Assembly: GCA_047639575.1 (NCBI GenBank)
Contig: JBLIOB010000083.1
Span: 1-15,703 of the forward strand
Origin: JBLIOB01 sp047639575
Lineage (GTDB): Bacteria; Bacteroidota; Bacteroidia; Flavobacteriales_D; Parvicellaceae
Length of the DNA: 15,703 nucleotides
Direction of reading: 5' to 3'
The notes under the pieces were generated by a model. That model was not told where the DNA came from, searched no databases, and saw nothing but the letters and a program-made list of their open reading frames with translations. The position numbers and the translations under genes are program-made. This document shows positions 8,387-15,703 of this stretch, one piece after another (within the stretch, counting starts at the first letter, position 1; every line of letters begins with the position of its first letter).

Positions 8387-11300
8387 ATGAGATATTTAAC
8401 TATTCTACTTGTCTGCGTTACACATTCGTTATTTGCCCAAGAGCAAATTGAGACGGTCATTCAAAAGGGGCATCTTCAAAAGGTAACCTGTGCAGCATTC
8501 CATCCTTCTGGCAAATATCTAGCTACGGGCAGTGCCGATTTTTCAATAAAGCTTTGGAACACAAAAACAGGAAAGGAAATTAGGTCTTTCAATGCACACA
8601 CAGGAAGAATTCGCACAATTAAATTTTCTGAAGATGGGTCTTTGATCCTATCAACCGGGCTTGACAATTATGTTCGATTATTCAATGTATTAACCGGAGA
8701 TCTAGAGCTAGAACACATGTTAGGAAAAGAAGGTATTAAGGGTGCAGATTTTGCCCCTAATGGGAACTTACTGCTATCAGATGCCAGAGGTTCAGCTTAT
8801 TTATATTCAATTAAAGACTTAAAAGTAATTGGCACCTATGGTAAAACTCATGCTTCAGCGGTGAAGAAAAACCACATTAGCCCTTTAGGTGACCAAATTG
8901 CGGACCTTGTTAATTATAATACAACTCGACTAATTCCCTTAATAGCTCCTTTCGATACTGTTTCGCTAGAATTTGACAAAACAAACAACGTTGAATTCGG
9001 TCCAAATGGGAAATTAGTCGCATTAGGCTCTACTAAGCTTTTTTCAACTATTTATGATGCGAAAACTGGTAAAGCGTTGCACACTTTAAAAGATGATCCA
9101 AAAGTAAAATGTGATGGATGTAATATGCAATTAGCTTTTAGCCATAGCGGAAAAGTAATAGCAACTGGAACTAAGAAAACTAATCTAGTTTTATGGAACA
9201 CCTCATCTGGTAAAAGGATTAGAACGTTAACCGCTCTAACAAGCAGACCAGTTAGCATAAGTTTTAGTAATGACGATAAATATATTTTAGTCTCAGACGA
9301 CAAAAAGGTCCTTGTTTACGAAACGAAGTCAGGAAAACAAAAATTAAAAATTGAATCTTCTCTCTTATCCTATTTCCATCCAGTATTTAGCCCTAACGGA
9401 TTAACGATTATAATTCCCGATGAATACAATACTGCCAGCACTTGGAATGTTGTATCTGGAAAAAAGCAAAAAACTTATAAAGGATATTTAAACGCACCGA
9501 AAAATGATCTTCTCAAATATAGCAGCGAAAGGTGGGATGACGTCATCATCTTGAATTACATTAAAAACAAAACGGAGGTTGCGTTAAGTCCAAACGGTCA
9601 ATATTTTATCCATGGAAAAGTAGACACTTCTGCTCAAATTATTAGCACAACTACGGGCAAACTGTGGCACAGACTAGTTGGTCATAACCAGCAAGTAATG
9701 GCTTTCGATTTTAGTCCAAACAGTAAGCTAGTTGTGACAGGCGGAGGTGATGGGAAAATTATTATTTGGGACGTTGAAAGCGGCAATGAAATCAAAAGAA
9801 TAAGCGCACATAGAAACTTGATTTTTGATTTAAAATTTAATTCCTTAGGAACTGAAATAATAAGCAGTAGCTGGGACGGTACCATACGCACTTGGAACGT
9901 CTCTAACGGAGAAGAAACGGGATACATTGACAAGGGCAACGCGTCTAGTTATGAGGTGGATTTTCATCCGAGCAATATGTATTTAATCTCAGCCGACCTT
10001 TCTAAAAATCTTGAATTCGTTGAATTAGATTCGAAGGAAATATTTAGATCTCATAAAGGACATGTTAAAACAATATCAGGATTTGATTTCACCAATGATG
10101 GGAAGTATTTAATTTCAAGTAGCTGGGACGGAAGTGTAAAAACTTGGAATGGAAATACGGGAGCGCTTATCAGTAAATTCAAAGGTCATCAAGGTGCTGT
10201 ATTATCTGTTGTTGCTCATCCTACTAAAAACCTTGCATTTTCAGGAGGAACAGATCGAATTATTCACGTTTTTAATCCCGTTTCAGGGGATTCTCTTCAT
10301 TCGATAAAGGGTCACACCAGCTCTGTTAGCTCTCTGTCTGTATCTGAACAAGCTGGCATTTTAGTTTCCTGTAGTGTGGATGGCGTTGTGATTGTTTGGG
10401 ACCTTGATACATATGAAGAGCTTTACACATATATATCGATAGATCGATCTAACTGGCTAGCAAAAAATAAGGCTGGCTATTTTGATGGAACCAGCAAAGC
10501 GTTAAAATTGATCAATTATGTTTCCGGAATGGAATCACTTTCAGTCAGTTCGTTTTTCAAAAAATATCACACTCCAGGATTACAAAAACGGATTATGAAA
10601 GGTGAGCGATTCAAAGCCACTGGACAGAATATAAAAGAACTTATGAAGTCTGTTTCGAATGTAGAAACTTCATTCAATGACTTTCAGAATAAAAAAACCC
10701 ATGTATCAAATGATTCCATTTATCAACACAACCGGAATCAAATTTCATTAAACATTACAGCCAAAAATGAATCCAACATTGCGGAGAAAATTAGGATTCA
10801 TAATAACGGAAAATTGATTTTAAGTGAGCCATTCAAACAAGATGTAAGCTTTAGAGGAGCCACCAAACAGGAACGAAATTTTGAAATAGATCTTATTCCA
10901 GGTGAGAACAATTTGGAAATAGTAGCAATTAATGAAAATGGTATCGAATCACCTCCTAAAAAATTTACGATGATTTATGACCAGGAGGCGGGTAAGACTG
11001 ATTTATTCCTAATGACCATTGGTGTCAATGAGTACAAAAACAAAGCATACACTCTTAATTATGCTAGGAATGATGTGGAAAGTTTCGCGAAGACAGTGGA
11101 AAAGGGGGCGAAAGAACTATTTAATGAAATCTACCCATACGCGCTTCATGATGCAGATGTGACTAAGGAAAAAATCGATGAAGTTTTTAAAGAAATCACT
11201 TCCAAAATTGGACCGGAGGATGTCTTTGTTTTGTACTATGCTGGTCATGGGGTTATGAGCACTGGAGAAGGATCGGATCCTGGCGAGTTTTATTTGGTGA

Positions 11301-11785
11301 CTCATGACGTAACTAATTTGTTTGGTGATATTCAAATGCTCAATAACAGGGCCGTTTCTGCTAAAGAATTGATGGATTACTCGAGGGAAATATCTGCCCA
11401 AAAACAACTTTTCATCATTGACGCTTGTCAATCTGGCGGTGCTTTAACCGCCTTTGCAACAAGAGGAGCTCCGAGAGAAAAGGCGCTGGCTCAGCTTGCA
11501 AGAAGCACTGGGACTTTCTTTTTGACAGCCTCTCAAGATGCGCAATATGCCAATGAAGTAGGCGATTTAAAACATGGAATATTTACTTACTCCATTTTGG
11601 AATTGTTAAATGGAAAGCCAAACCAATTTTCTTCTGATAATAAGATTACGGTGAATGAAATTAAATCTTATGTAGAGACGAGAGTTCCAGAGTTATCAAA
11701 GCAGTTTCACGGAACTGAACAATACCCTACTAGTTACAGTTTTGGGCAAGATTTCCCTCTAACGGTTGTCAATGGTTCAAAATAA
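8387..11785 (+). CDS. Exported WD40-repeat protein with C-terminal caspase-like (peptidase C14) domain
   Basis: Multidomain protein of 1132 residues. Seen: a signal peptide (1-17, ending SLFAQ); about 14-15 WD40-type blades from residue 28 to 683, read as two seven-bladed propellers, with the clearest blades at 431-683 (GH…WD/WN pattern, for example GHNQQV…IIIWDV); a linker at 684-770 with a GYFDGTSKALKLINYVSG motif; an Ig-like beta domain at about 783-865; and a caspase-like domain from about 872 to the end. The catalytic dyad is intact: His954 in LYYAGHGV and Cys1014 in IIDACQSGG, 60 residues apart. No type-IX sorting domain is visible, so a periplasmic or outer-membrane-facing site is likely. 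Start: ATG at 8387 follows AAAAGGA by 7 bases and gives the signal peptide. It is divergent from the metal operon. The substrate is unknown; specificity for basic residues, as in metacaspases, is a family-based guess. Confidence 0.93.
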   Translation: MRYLTILLVCVTHSLFAQEQIETVIQKGHLQKVTCAAFHPSGKYLATGSADFSIKLWNTKTGKEIRSFNAHTGRIRTIKFSEDGSLILSTGLDNYVRLFNVLTGDLELEHMLGKEGIKGADFAPNGNLLLSDARGSAYLYSIKDLKVIGTYGKTHASAVKKNHISPLGDQIADLVNYNTTRLIPLIAPFDTVSLEFDKTNNVEFGPNGKLVALGSTKLFSTIYDAKTGKALHTLKDDPKVKCDGCNMQLAFSHSGKVIATGTKKTNLVLWNTSSGKRIRTLTALTSRPVSISFSNDDKYILVSDDKKVLVYETKSGKQKLKIESSLLSYFHPVFSPNGLTIIIPDEYNTASTWNVVSGKKQKTYKGYLNAPKNDLLKYSSERWDDVIILNYIKNKTEVALSPNGQYFIHGKVDTSAQIISTTTGKLWHRLVGHNQQVMAFDFSPNSKLVVTGGGDGKIIIWDVESGNEIKRISAHRNLIFDLKFNSLGTEIISSSWDGTIRTWNVSNGEETGYIDKGNASSYEVDFHPSNMYLISADLSKNLEFVELDSKEIFRSHKGHVKTISGFDFTNDGKYLISSSWDGSVKTWNGNTGALISKFKGHQGAVLSVVAHPTKNLAFSGGTDRIIHVFNPVSGDSLHSIKGHTSSVSSLSVSEQAGILVSCSVDGVVIVWDLDTYEELYTYISIDRSNWLAKNKAGYFDGTSKALKLINYVSGMESLSVSSFFKKYHTPGLQKRIMKGERFKATGQNIKELMKSVSNVETSFNDFQNKKTHVSNDSIYQHNRNQISLNITAKNESNIAEKIRIHNNGKLILSEPFKQDVSFRGATKQERNFEIDLIPGENNLEIVAINENGIESPPKKFTMIYDQEAGKTDLFLMTIGVNEYKNKAYTLNYARNDVESFAKTVEKGAKELFNEIYPYALHDADVTKEKIDEVFKEITSKIGPEDVFVLYYAGHGVMSTGEGSDPGEFYLVTHDVTNLFGDIQMLNNRAVSAKELMDYSREISAQKQLFIIDACQSGGALTAFATRGAPREKALAQLARSTGTFFLTASQDAQYANEVGDLKHGIFTYSILELLNGKPNQFSSDNKITVNEIKSYVETRVPELSKQFHGTEQYPTSYSFGQDFPLTVVNGSK
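8468..10435 (+). repeat. WD40 blade array (about 14-15 units of ~42 codons)
   Basis: Protein-level tandem repeat inside the WD40-caspase gene. Blades have the usual beginning (GH or AH), middle (S/D-x-x-G-x-x-L/I) and end (WD, WN, FN). N-terminal blades 3-5 are degenerate, C-terminal ones well kept. Residues 366-390 form a non-blade insert between the two presumed propellers. Two blades share SSSWDG followed by TWN, with 14 identical bases at 9866-9879 and 10118-10131, exactly 252 bases (two blades) apart, which suggests relatively recent internal duplication. Confidence 0.8.
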
Positions 11786-11817
11786 AGGGAACCGCACAAA
11801 GTACAGTTCCCCTTTTT
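11785..11817. terminator. Bidirectional terminator between convergent genes
   Basis: GGGAAC (11787-11792) pairs with GTTCCC (11806-11811) around a partly structured 13-base loop. An A-rich left flank and CTTTTT on the right let it act for the caspase gene on the plus strand (it starts right at that stop codon) and, read in reverse, for the PorP/SprF gene. The stem is short (6 bp), so efficiency is uncertain. Confidence 0.65.
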
Positions 11818-11864
11818 GAACCTATTTACCAGTACACAAACCGGTATTTTAAAAATATTATTGA

Positions 11865-12818
11865 TTAGAACACAGGACAGAATAACACTTTCATCTTTTT
11901 CTTCTTATTACCACGGCACGGAAGATATGCCGTGTAAGATAGTTCGTGTGAACCGAGCGTTTGACTTAGCATTCCAGAGGTAGTAATATCATAAGAATAA
12001 GCAAATTTGAATTTTTTAGTTTCGAACCCTGCTAACAATATGAAGCTATCCTTATTTCGGTACCACCCACCAACTACCAGTTCTCTTAACCTAAGGTATA
12101 ACCCTATGTTTATTTGAGTGAATTCATTTTGTTTGGCAATTAGGATATTTGGTGAAATTGACCTGTCTTTTTTCCACATTTTCCCTAATGGTATGTTAGC
12201 ACCAGCATGGAAAGTAAATTTCCGAGGTAAAGTAGTAGCGTATTTATTTAATAATCCCTCAGCTGGTTGAGTTAAATGATCAACTACAAAACCGGCAAAA
12301 CCGTAATCAGTATAGATTAACCCTCCCGCAGAAAAATCTGCGAAATTCACTGGGTCTCCAAATTTTTGTTGCGTATCATAAATAATTCCTTGTCTAGCGT
12401 CAATCATATCTCCGAACACTAATCTTGTCCAGTCAATTGCTTTATTCACATAAGTTGCTTTTCCGCCTAGCCTAATCGTAATATCTCTTGACACTTGATA
12501 TTCATATGCGTAAGCGGCACTGAAAGAAGTCGTCATTAATCTCCCACTGCCTGCGCGATCATGAAATAAGTTAAAACCAACACCGCCTTGTAATTTATCC
12601 GCATGTTGGTCATAAGTGCTACTGAAAGTAGTGTAGGCATCTTTAATCCCTGGCCATTGATTTCTGTAATTCATAGTAACGGTTGCACATTTCCTAAGTC
12701 CTACCATTGCTGGATTTAAGTATACTGGATTAGAATAGAATTGTGTGAAATGAGAATCTTGGGCATAAGTAGCCAAACTTGCAGTGGTAAATAATATGAT
12801 GGTTAATAGTGATTTCAT
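11865..12818 (-). CDS. PorP/SprF family type IX secretion-associated outer-membrane protein
   Basis: Outer-membrane beta-barrel protein of 317 residues, the normal family length. Seen: a signal peptide (1-19, ending TYAQ); the family's diagnostic start DSHFTQFYSNPVYLNPAMVG; NYRNQWPGI near residue 50; many alternating beta-strand segments; and the late FAYSYDITTSGM and HELSYTAYLPCRG stretches typical of PorP/SprF. Family members help anchor or expose type-IX-secreted, CHU_C-tailed proteins: SprF is needed for SprB on the cell surface in Flavobacterium johnsoniae, and PorP carries part of the secretion machinery in Porphyromonas. It lies 18 bp downstream of the small CHU_C gene on the same strand, so the two are very likely cotranscribed and functionally paired. 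It is convergent with the caspase gene. Genomes carry many paralogs, so no specific symbol is given. Confidence 0.93.
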   Translation of the reverse strand: MKSLLTIILFTTASLATYAQDSHFTQFYSNPVYLNPAMVGLRKCATVTMNYRNQWPGIKDAYTTFSSTYDQHADKLQGGVGFNLFHDRAGSGRLMTTSFSAAYAYEYQVSRDITIRLGGKATYVNKAIDWTRLVFGDMIDARQGIIYDTQQKFGDPVNFADFSAGGLIYTDYGFAGFVVDHLTQPAEGLLNKYATTLPRKFTFHAGANIPLGKMWKKDRSISPNILIAKQNEFTQINIGLYLRLRELVVGGWYRNKDSFILLAGFETKKFKFAYSYDITTSGMLSQTLGSHELSYTAYLPCRGNKKKKMKVLFCPVF

Positions 12819-12836
12819 TTTGGTGTGCTTTTCAGG

Positions 12837-13316
12837 TTATCTTAATAGGGCTACGGTTCCTGAAGTGGAAATGTCTTCTTCTTTTTCGACATCATATGCA
12901 GTTACATTGTATATGTACGATCCTTGTTGGGCGCTACTTCCGTGATAGCTCCCATCCCATTGAGTGTTTATGTCATCACTCTCAAATATTATCTCTCCCC
13001 ATCTGTTATATATTTCCATATGAAAATCGCTAACATTGATTCCCTTTGCTCCAAAAGCATCATTAACGCCATCCGCATCTGGCGTAAATGCTGTAGGCAT
13101 AAATAAGGAAGCTGATTTTTTTAATGTAGCTGTATTCGAAACGCTAACTGTTGCTTTTGAAGCTTGTTTCAATGCTACGATTCTAAATCTAACACAACCA
13201 TTTTCTGTTGATCCTATAGACTGAGCGTTGCCAGAATTAGAAACCAATATCATAAGACACAATGCAGTACAAAGCTGAATGGTTTTTCTAAAGGATATGT
13301 ATGCTAATGTTTTCAT
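12837..13316 (-). CDS. Short secreted protein: FN3 C-terminal half plus CHU_C (type B T9SS sorting) domain
   Basis: A 159-residue protein made almost only of a sorting domain. Seen: a signal peptide (1-31, ending GNAQ); residues 38-66 (ENGCVRFRIVALKQASK, then SVSNTAT), which resemble the last two beta strands of an FN3 domain; then CHU_C hallmarks at 71-159: FMPTAFTPDADGVNDAF, IYNRWGEIIFES, QWDGSYHG and QGSYIYNVTAYD. The ATG at 13316 is chosen because it starts a proper signal peptide; the longer frame to 13400 begins with TTG and adds 28 residues with no signal-like character. CHU_C domains normally form the C-terminus of large gliding/adhesin proteins and direct type IX secretion, so a near stand-alone one is odd. 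The upstream neighbour is a large FN3 protein lacking this domain. The PorP/SprF gene follows after 18 bp. Confidence 0.87.
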   Translation of the reverse strand: MKTLAYISFRKTIQLCTALCLMILVSNSGNAQSIGSTENGCVRFRIVALKQASKATVSVSNTATLKKSASLFMPTAFTPDADGVNDAFGAKGINVSDFHMEIYNRWGEIIFESDDINTQWDGSYHGSSAQQGSYIYNVTAYDVEKEEDISTSGTVALLR

Positions 13317-13334
13317 TTCTTGTTCGTTTCTTAG

Positions 13335-13342
13335 CAAGTATA
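13335..13342 (-). promoter_or_regulatory. Weak candidate -7 element for the CHU_C–PorP/SprF pair
   Basis: TATACTTG on the minus strand has one mismatch to TAnnTTTG and lies 18 bases upstream of the ATG at 13316. The terminator at 13464-13499 implies that a promoter must exist between it and this ATG, but no clear -33 element was found and the match is weak. Confidence 0.25.
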
Positions 13343-13463
13343 CTGCGTAAACCGATGAAAGTGAATGAGAAATTTCCGAAAGGGTAAGTCGACTTTCCAA
13401 AGTGGTAGTTGGCCCTCCAAATGATAAAACATGAAACTGCTACGTTGGGAAACTAAAACGCAC

Positions 13464-13499
13464 AAAAAAGCCCCGTAATAATGAAGTACGAGGCTTTTT
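13464..13499 (-). terminator. Rho-independent terminator after the large surface-protein gene
   Basis: On the minus strand, AAAAAGCCTCGTA pairs with TACGGGGCTTTTT around a 9-base loop: a 13-bp stem with a single G·U pair, followed by a run of T. It begins 18 bases after the TAA stop at 13518. The G·U pair is a C·A mismatch on the plus strand, so it is best suited to minus-strand transcription. It separates the large gene from the small CHU_C gene. Confidence 0.85.
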
Positions 13500-13517
13500 A
13501 TTGAGCTGCAATGTCCG

Positions 13518-15703
13518 TTAAAAATCAACGGTTGAGTTTAATATTTTTCCATCTACTACCTTTACTGTAACCCACTGGTCAAATTCATTTAACACTTGAA
13601 TTTGGTAAGTGTCAACACCGTCTTTCCATCCTTGATATGGAGTCCAGTTTAAAAGTCCTTTCGTTTCACTAATTTTTTCTGATTGAAGTAAAATAGAAGT
13701 GCCGATTTCACCTATGCTATTTGTGGCTGGACACTGATTGATTACTTCAATTTTATAGTAATATCTTTCATCCATTACTTCTACTTCAAGATCTTCAAAC
13801 CCCTGAATGTTTCCAGCTACATTTCCAAGAGAAACGAAACTCAAGGAATCCGTTGATCGAAGGATGTGATAGGAGTCAATAAAATCACTTCCAACTTCTG
13901 GAACTGTCCATTCAATCCAAACAGATTCATCATTCAATACTGTTGCTCTTATAATATTGGAAATTTGCTCATCTTCAATTCCTTCACCATATACTCGAGC
14001 TGAATCACTCCAAGAATTTAAGGTGGTTCCTCCAACATTCAACGCTTTCACTTTGTACGAGTATTGAAGATTACAATATGAAGTTGGATCTGTAAATTTT
14101 AGAGTTATTGAATCAACAGTTGCCACTAAATACAATGTGGTATCTGTATCAACACATCTGTATAGTTCATACCCAGAAATGGATGCACCTACATATGGCG
14201 ACCAACTTACATCTACATGGTGTTTACCAGAAACCGTAGCGTCAATATTTACAGTGCAATGCGCAATAGCTTCCACTATGCTAATTTCGTTTCCACAAAT
14301 ATCTGTTTCAATTAATTTATAGCAATGTGAGTTTGTTAAAGTGTTTACTCCGTAGTCTACAAAAGAAGTAGTTGCAACTAGATTCTCAATATGAATTTGT
14401 TCGAATAATCCGGTATTTATATTTTCTCTATACAAAACGTATTCATTAAATGCAGGATCTACGGATTCTTTCCACTCTATTCGTATGCTGTTATCACCTG
14501 TAACTGTTACCCGATTAATCTCTGGAACAGAAGGAATGGAATCATGCACAACGATCATACTTTGCATAGAAGCGGTGTCGGAGCACCCGTTGGCGGTAAC
14601 AATCAACTGAACATCATGCAAGCCAGGACCGAAAGTAATATTTGGATTTTGAATACTTGAAGTATCTCCTGCACCAAACTCCCAACTATAACTATAGATT
14701 ATACCAGACGTTCCGAAAAACTGCACATCATGAATTGAGCATCCCGATGTTGGACTTGACGTTATTGTTGCGATAGGGGTTTCATTAACAGTTACGGTTT
14801 TGGTTAGTGTGTCTCCACATGTTCCAACCAAACTATACGTAATATTGTGTATGCCTGCTCCCGCAATAATTGGATCAAATTCACCTAGCGCCACATTCAC
14901 TATTCCAGGTCCAGACCATATTCCTCCTGGATGGTTGGCAATAAAAAATTTATGACCTGAATTATCACACATAGGAGCTAAACCCATAAACGAAGCATCC
15001 AATTGCGGAGCAATTTGAAGAACTATAGAGTCTTGGTCCGAACATATTCCATTAGTTGTTGTGTGAATTACGGTAAAATTTCCATTTCCACTCACGGTCG
15101 GATCGAACAATCCGGTTAAAGAGTCAACAATACCAACTCCTGACCAAATTCCTGATCCAAGGCTTGTAAGGTTAAAAGGTGTTACACTTCCACAATGAGT
15201 ATTAACGGATAAGATGGATGCATCTTCAAGAGCAATTATATTTATTTGAATTGAATCAATGTCACCACAAGTACCTATAATCTCATAATAAATCGTGTGA
15301 ACCCCCACCCCTGCAATTGACGGATCAAAGTTCCCAGTAGATGCATTCGAAATCCCTGGTCCTGTCCATGCTCCTCCGATATCAGCTGCTGTTAAAACAA
15401 ACGAGCCGTTTTGCTCACATAAATCTGCTACGGGGTCAATTGTTGCATCCGAAAGTCCAATAGCAAGAATTGCGTGTGAAGTTGAATCGAAGCATAAATT
15501 CGCTACAGAAGTAGTTACAGTTATATTATATGTTCCAGCATTAGCATAGCTATAGGGAATAGGTAAGGTATTATACTGATTGCCATCGCCCATGTCCCAA
15601 AGTTCATTGTCATGACCAGTACTTAAATTAGTCATCACAGGACTATAAGAAACACAGCCAACTGAATCTAATAAAGAAAAAGCTGCATTTGGAGTCTCAT
15701 ATA
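13518..15703 (-). CDS. Large PKD / Ig-like / FN3 repeat surface protein, 5' end outside window
   Basis: C-terminal part (about 728 codons visible) of a long extracellular protein. The frame stays open through the right window edge; the GTG at 15638 lies inside a PKD domain and is not a start. Seen in order: a PKD domain (edge to about 15456, with WDMGDGN and the YANAGTYNITVT strand); three tandem 75-residue Ig-like units (15449-14778, each with W[ST]G-x-GI and FDP); a second PKD (about 14777-14544, YSWEFGAGDTSS); three FN3-like domains (about 14534-13683, with ELYR or YHILRS strands and paired Cys); and a fourth FN3 that stops half-way (13673-13521, ending NSTVDF). No CHU_C or other sorting domain follows; the stop is TAA and a terminator lies just downstream. 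Likely a cell-surface adhesin or gliding-type cargo of type IX secretion. The missing tail appears to be encoded by the next gene. Confidence 0.9.
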   Translation of the reverse strand, partial: YETPNAAFSLLDSVGCVSYSPVMTNLSTGHDNELWDMGDGNQYNTLPIPYSYANAGTYNITVTTSVANLCFDSTSHAILAIGLSDATIDPVADLCEQNGSFVLTAADIGGAWTGPGISNASTGNFDPSIAGVGVHTIYYEIIGTCGDIDSIQINIIALEDASILSVNTHCGSVTPFNLTSLGSGIWSGVGIVDSLTGLFDPTVSGNGNFTVIHTTTNGICSDQDSIVLQIAPQLDASFMGLAPMCDNSGHKFFIANHPGGIWSGPGIVNVALGEFDPIIAGAGIHNITYSLVGTCGDTLTKTVTVNETPIATITSSPTSGCSIHDVQFFGTSGIIYSYSWEFGAGDTSSIQNPNITFGPGLHDVQLIVTANGCSDTASMQSMIVVHDSIPSVPEINRVTVTGDNSIRIEWKESVDPAFNEYVLYRENINTGLFEQIHIENLVATTSFVDYGVNTLTNSHCYKLIETDICGNEISIVEAIAHCTVNIDATVSGKHHVDVSWSPYVGASISGYELYRCVDTDTTLYLVATVDSITLKFTDPTSYCNLQYSYKVKALNVGGTTLNSWSDSARVYGEGIEDEQISNIIRATVLNDESVWIEWTVPEVGSDFIDSYHILRSTDSLSFVSLGNVAGNIQGFEDLEVEVMDERYYYKIEVINQCPATNSIGEIGTSILLQSEKISETKGLLNWTPYQGWKDGVDTYQIQVLNEFDQWVTVKVVDGKILNSTVDF
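14778..15449 (-). repeat. Three tandem ~75-residue Ig-like repeats (225-bp period)
   Basis: Protein-level tandem repeats inside the large surface protein: units at 15449-15225, 15224-15000 and 14999-14778. Each begins DA[TS]I/F, has a Cys near position 8-11, the signature GG-x-W[TS]GPGI (unit 2: SGIWSGVGI), then G-x-FDP, then a V/A-G-x-G turn, and closes with a second Cys (GTCGD, GICSD, GTCGD) before a beta strand. The two conserved Cys per unit could form a disulfide. The repeats have diverged at DNA level, so they are old rather than freshly expanded. Confidence 0.85.

Noticed and set aside
8387..11785. WD40-caspase considered as an anti-phage effector of a defence island
   Set aside because: It has a signal peptide and no neighbouring nuclease, reverse transcriptase, CRISPR or other defence gene; the setting is envelope functions.
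13317..13400. N-terminal extension of the CHU_C protein to a TTG at 13400
   Set aside because: The added 28 residues would sit in front of a complete signal peptide that starts at the ATG at 13316.
13331..13528. Minus-strand 65-codon reading frame overlapping the end of the surface-protein gene
   Set aside because: It runs straight through the terminator hairpin, has no recognisable domain and does not continue the interrupted FN3 domain.
14778..15449. Regular 225-bp spacing checked as a CRISPR-like or DNA-level repeat array
   Set aside because: Repeats are protein-level and diverged in DNA; period and coding frame match Ig-like domains, with no cas genes present.
15636..15638. GTG at 15638 as the start of the large surface protein
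   Set aside because: It falls inside a PKD domain and the same frame stays open to the window edge with typical PKD sequence (VGCVSYSPVMTN).

Overview
The window looks like a chromosomal segment of an A+T-rich member of the Bacteroidota, probably a gliding-type or marine lineage of the Flavobacteriales/Cytophagales. The evidence is a PorP/SprF-family protein, a 'gliding motility-associated C-terminal' (CHU_C, type B type-IX-secretion sorting) domain, a large PKD/fibronectin-III surface protein, a TPR–transmembrane–LuxR-type regulator and a secreted WD40–caspase fusion. All are hallmark families of this phylum. Shine-Dalgarno sequences are weak or absent before most genes, as is usual there. 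A genus cannot be named from sequence reading alone.

Layout. (1) 25-1800, minus: a signal-peptide/TPR/single-TM/coiled-coil/HTH regulator. (2) 1898-8311, minus: a four-gene heavy-metal efflux operon, transcribed from a small His-rich membrane protein (about 8311) through an outer-membrane factor (7725) and a His-rich lipoprotein membrane-fusion protein (6553) to a full-length CusA/CzcA RND pump (5020). The last three genes are tightly packed (4-bp ATGA overlap, then a 12-bp gap). (3) 8387-11785, plus and divergent from the efflux operon: a 1132-residue exported protein with two WD40 propellers and a C-terminal caspase-like (C14) domain whose His/Cys dyad is intact. (4) 11865-13316, minus and convergent with the caspase gene: a PorP/SprF protein and, 18 bp upstream of it, a 159-residue secreted protein that is little more than a CHU_C domain. 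(5) 13518-15703, minus, running off the window end: a repeat-rich PKD/Ig-like/FN3 surface protein that ends at a strong terminator.

How they fit together. Genes in (2) form a trans-envelope metal extrusion machine; the two His-rich proteins are likely metal-binding accessories. Genes in (4) and (5) look like a type-IX-secretion surface module: large adhesin-like cargo, CHU_C sorting piece and PorP/SprF partner. The most striking observation is that the large protein stops in the middle of its fourth FN3 domain, while the next gene downstream begins, right after its own signal peptide, with what looks like the missing second half of an FN3 domain followed by the CHU_C domain. The two genes therefore read like one ancestral gene split by about 320 bp carrying a terminator, a promoter region and a new signal peptide. 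A second point of interest is the divergent 75-bp intergenic region between the efflux operon and the WD40-caspase, which holds a 15-bp palindrome. No tRNA, rRNA, CRISPR array, insertion sequence or phage gene was seen, and no gap between genes exceeds about 200 bp.
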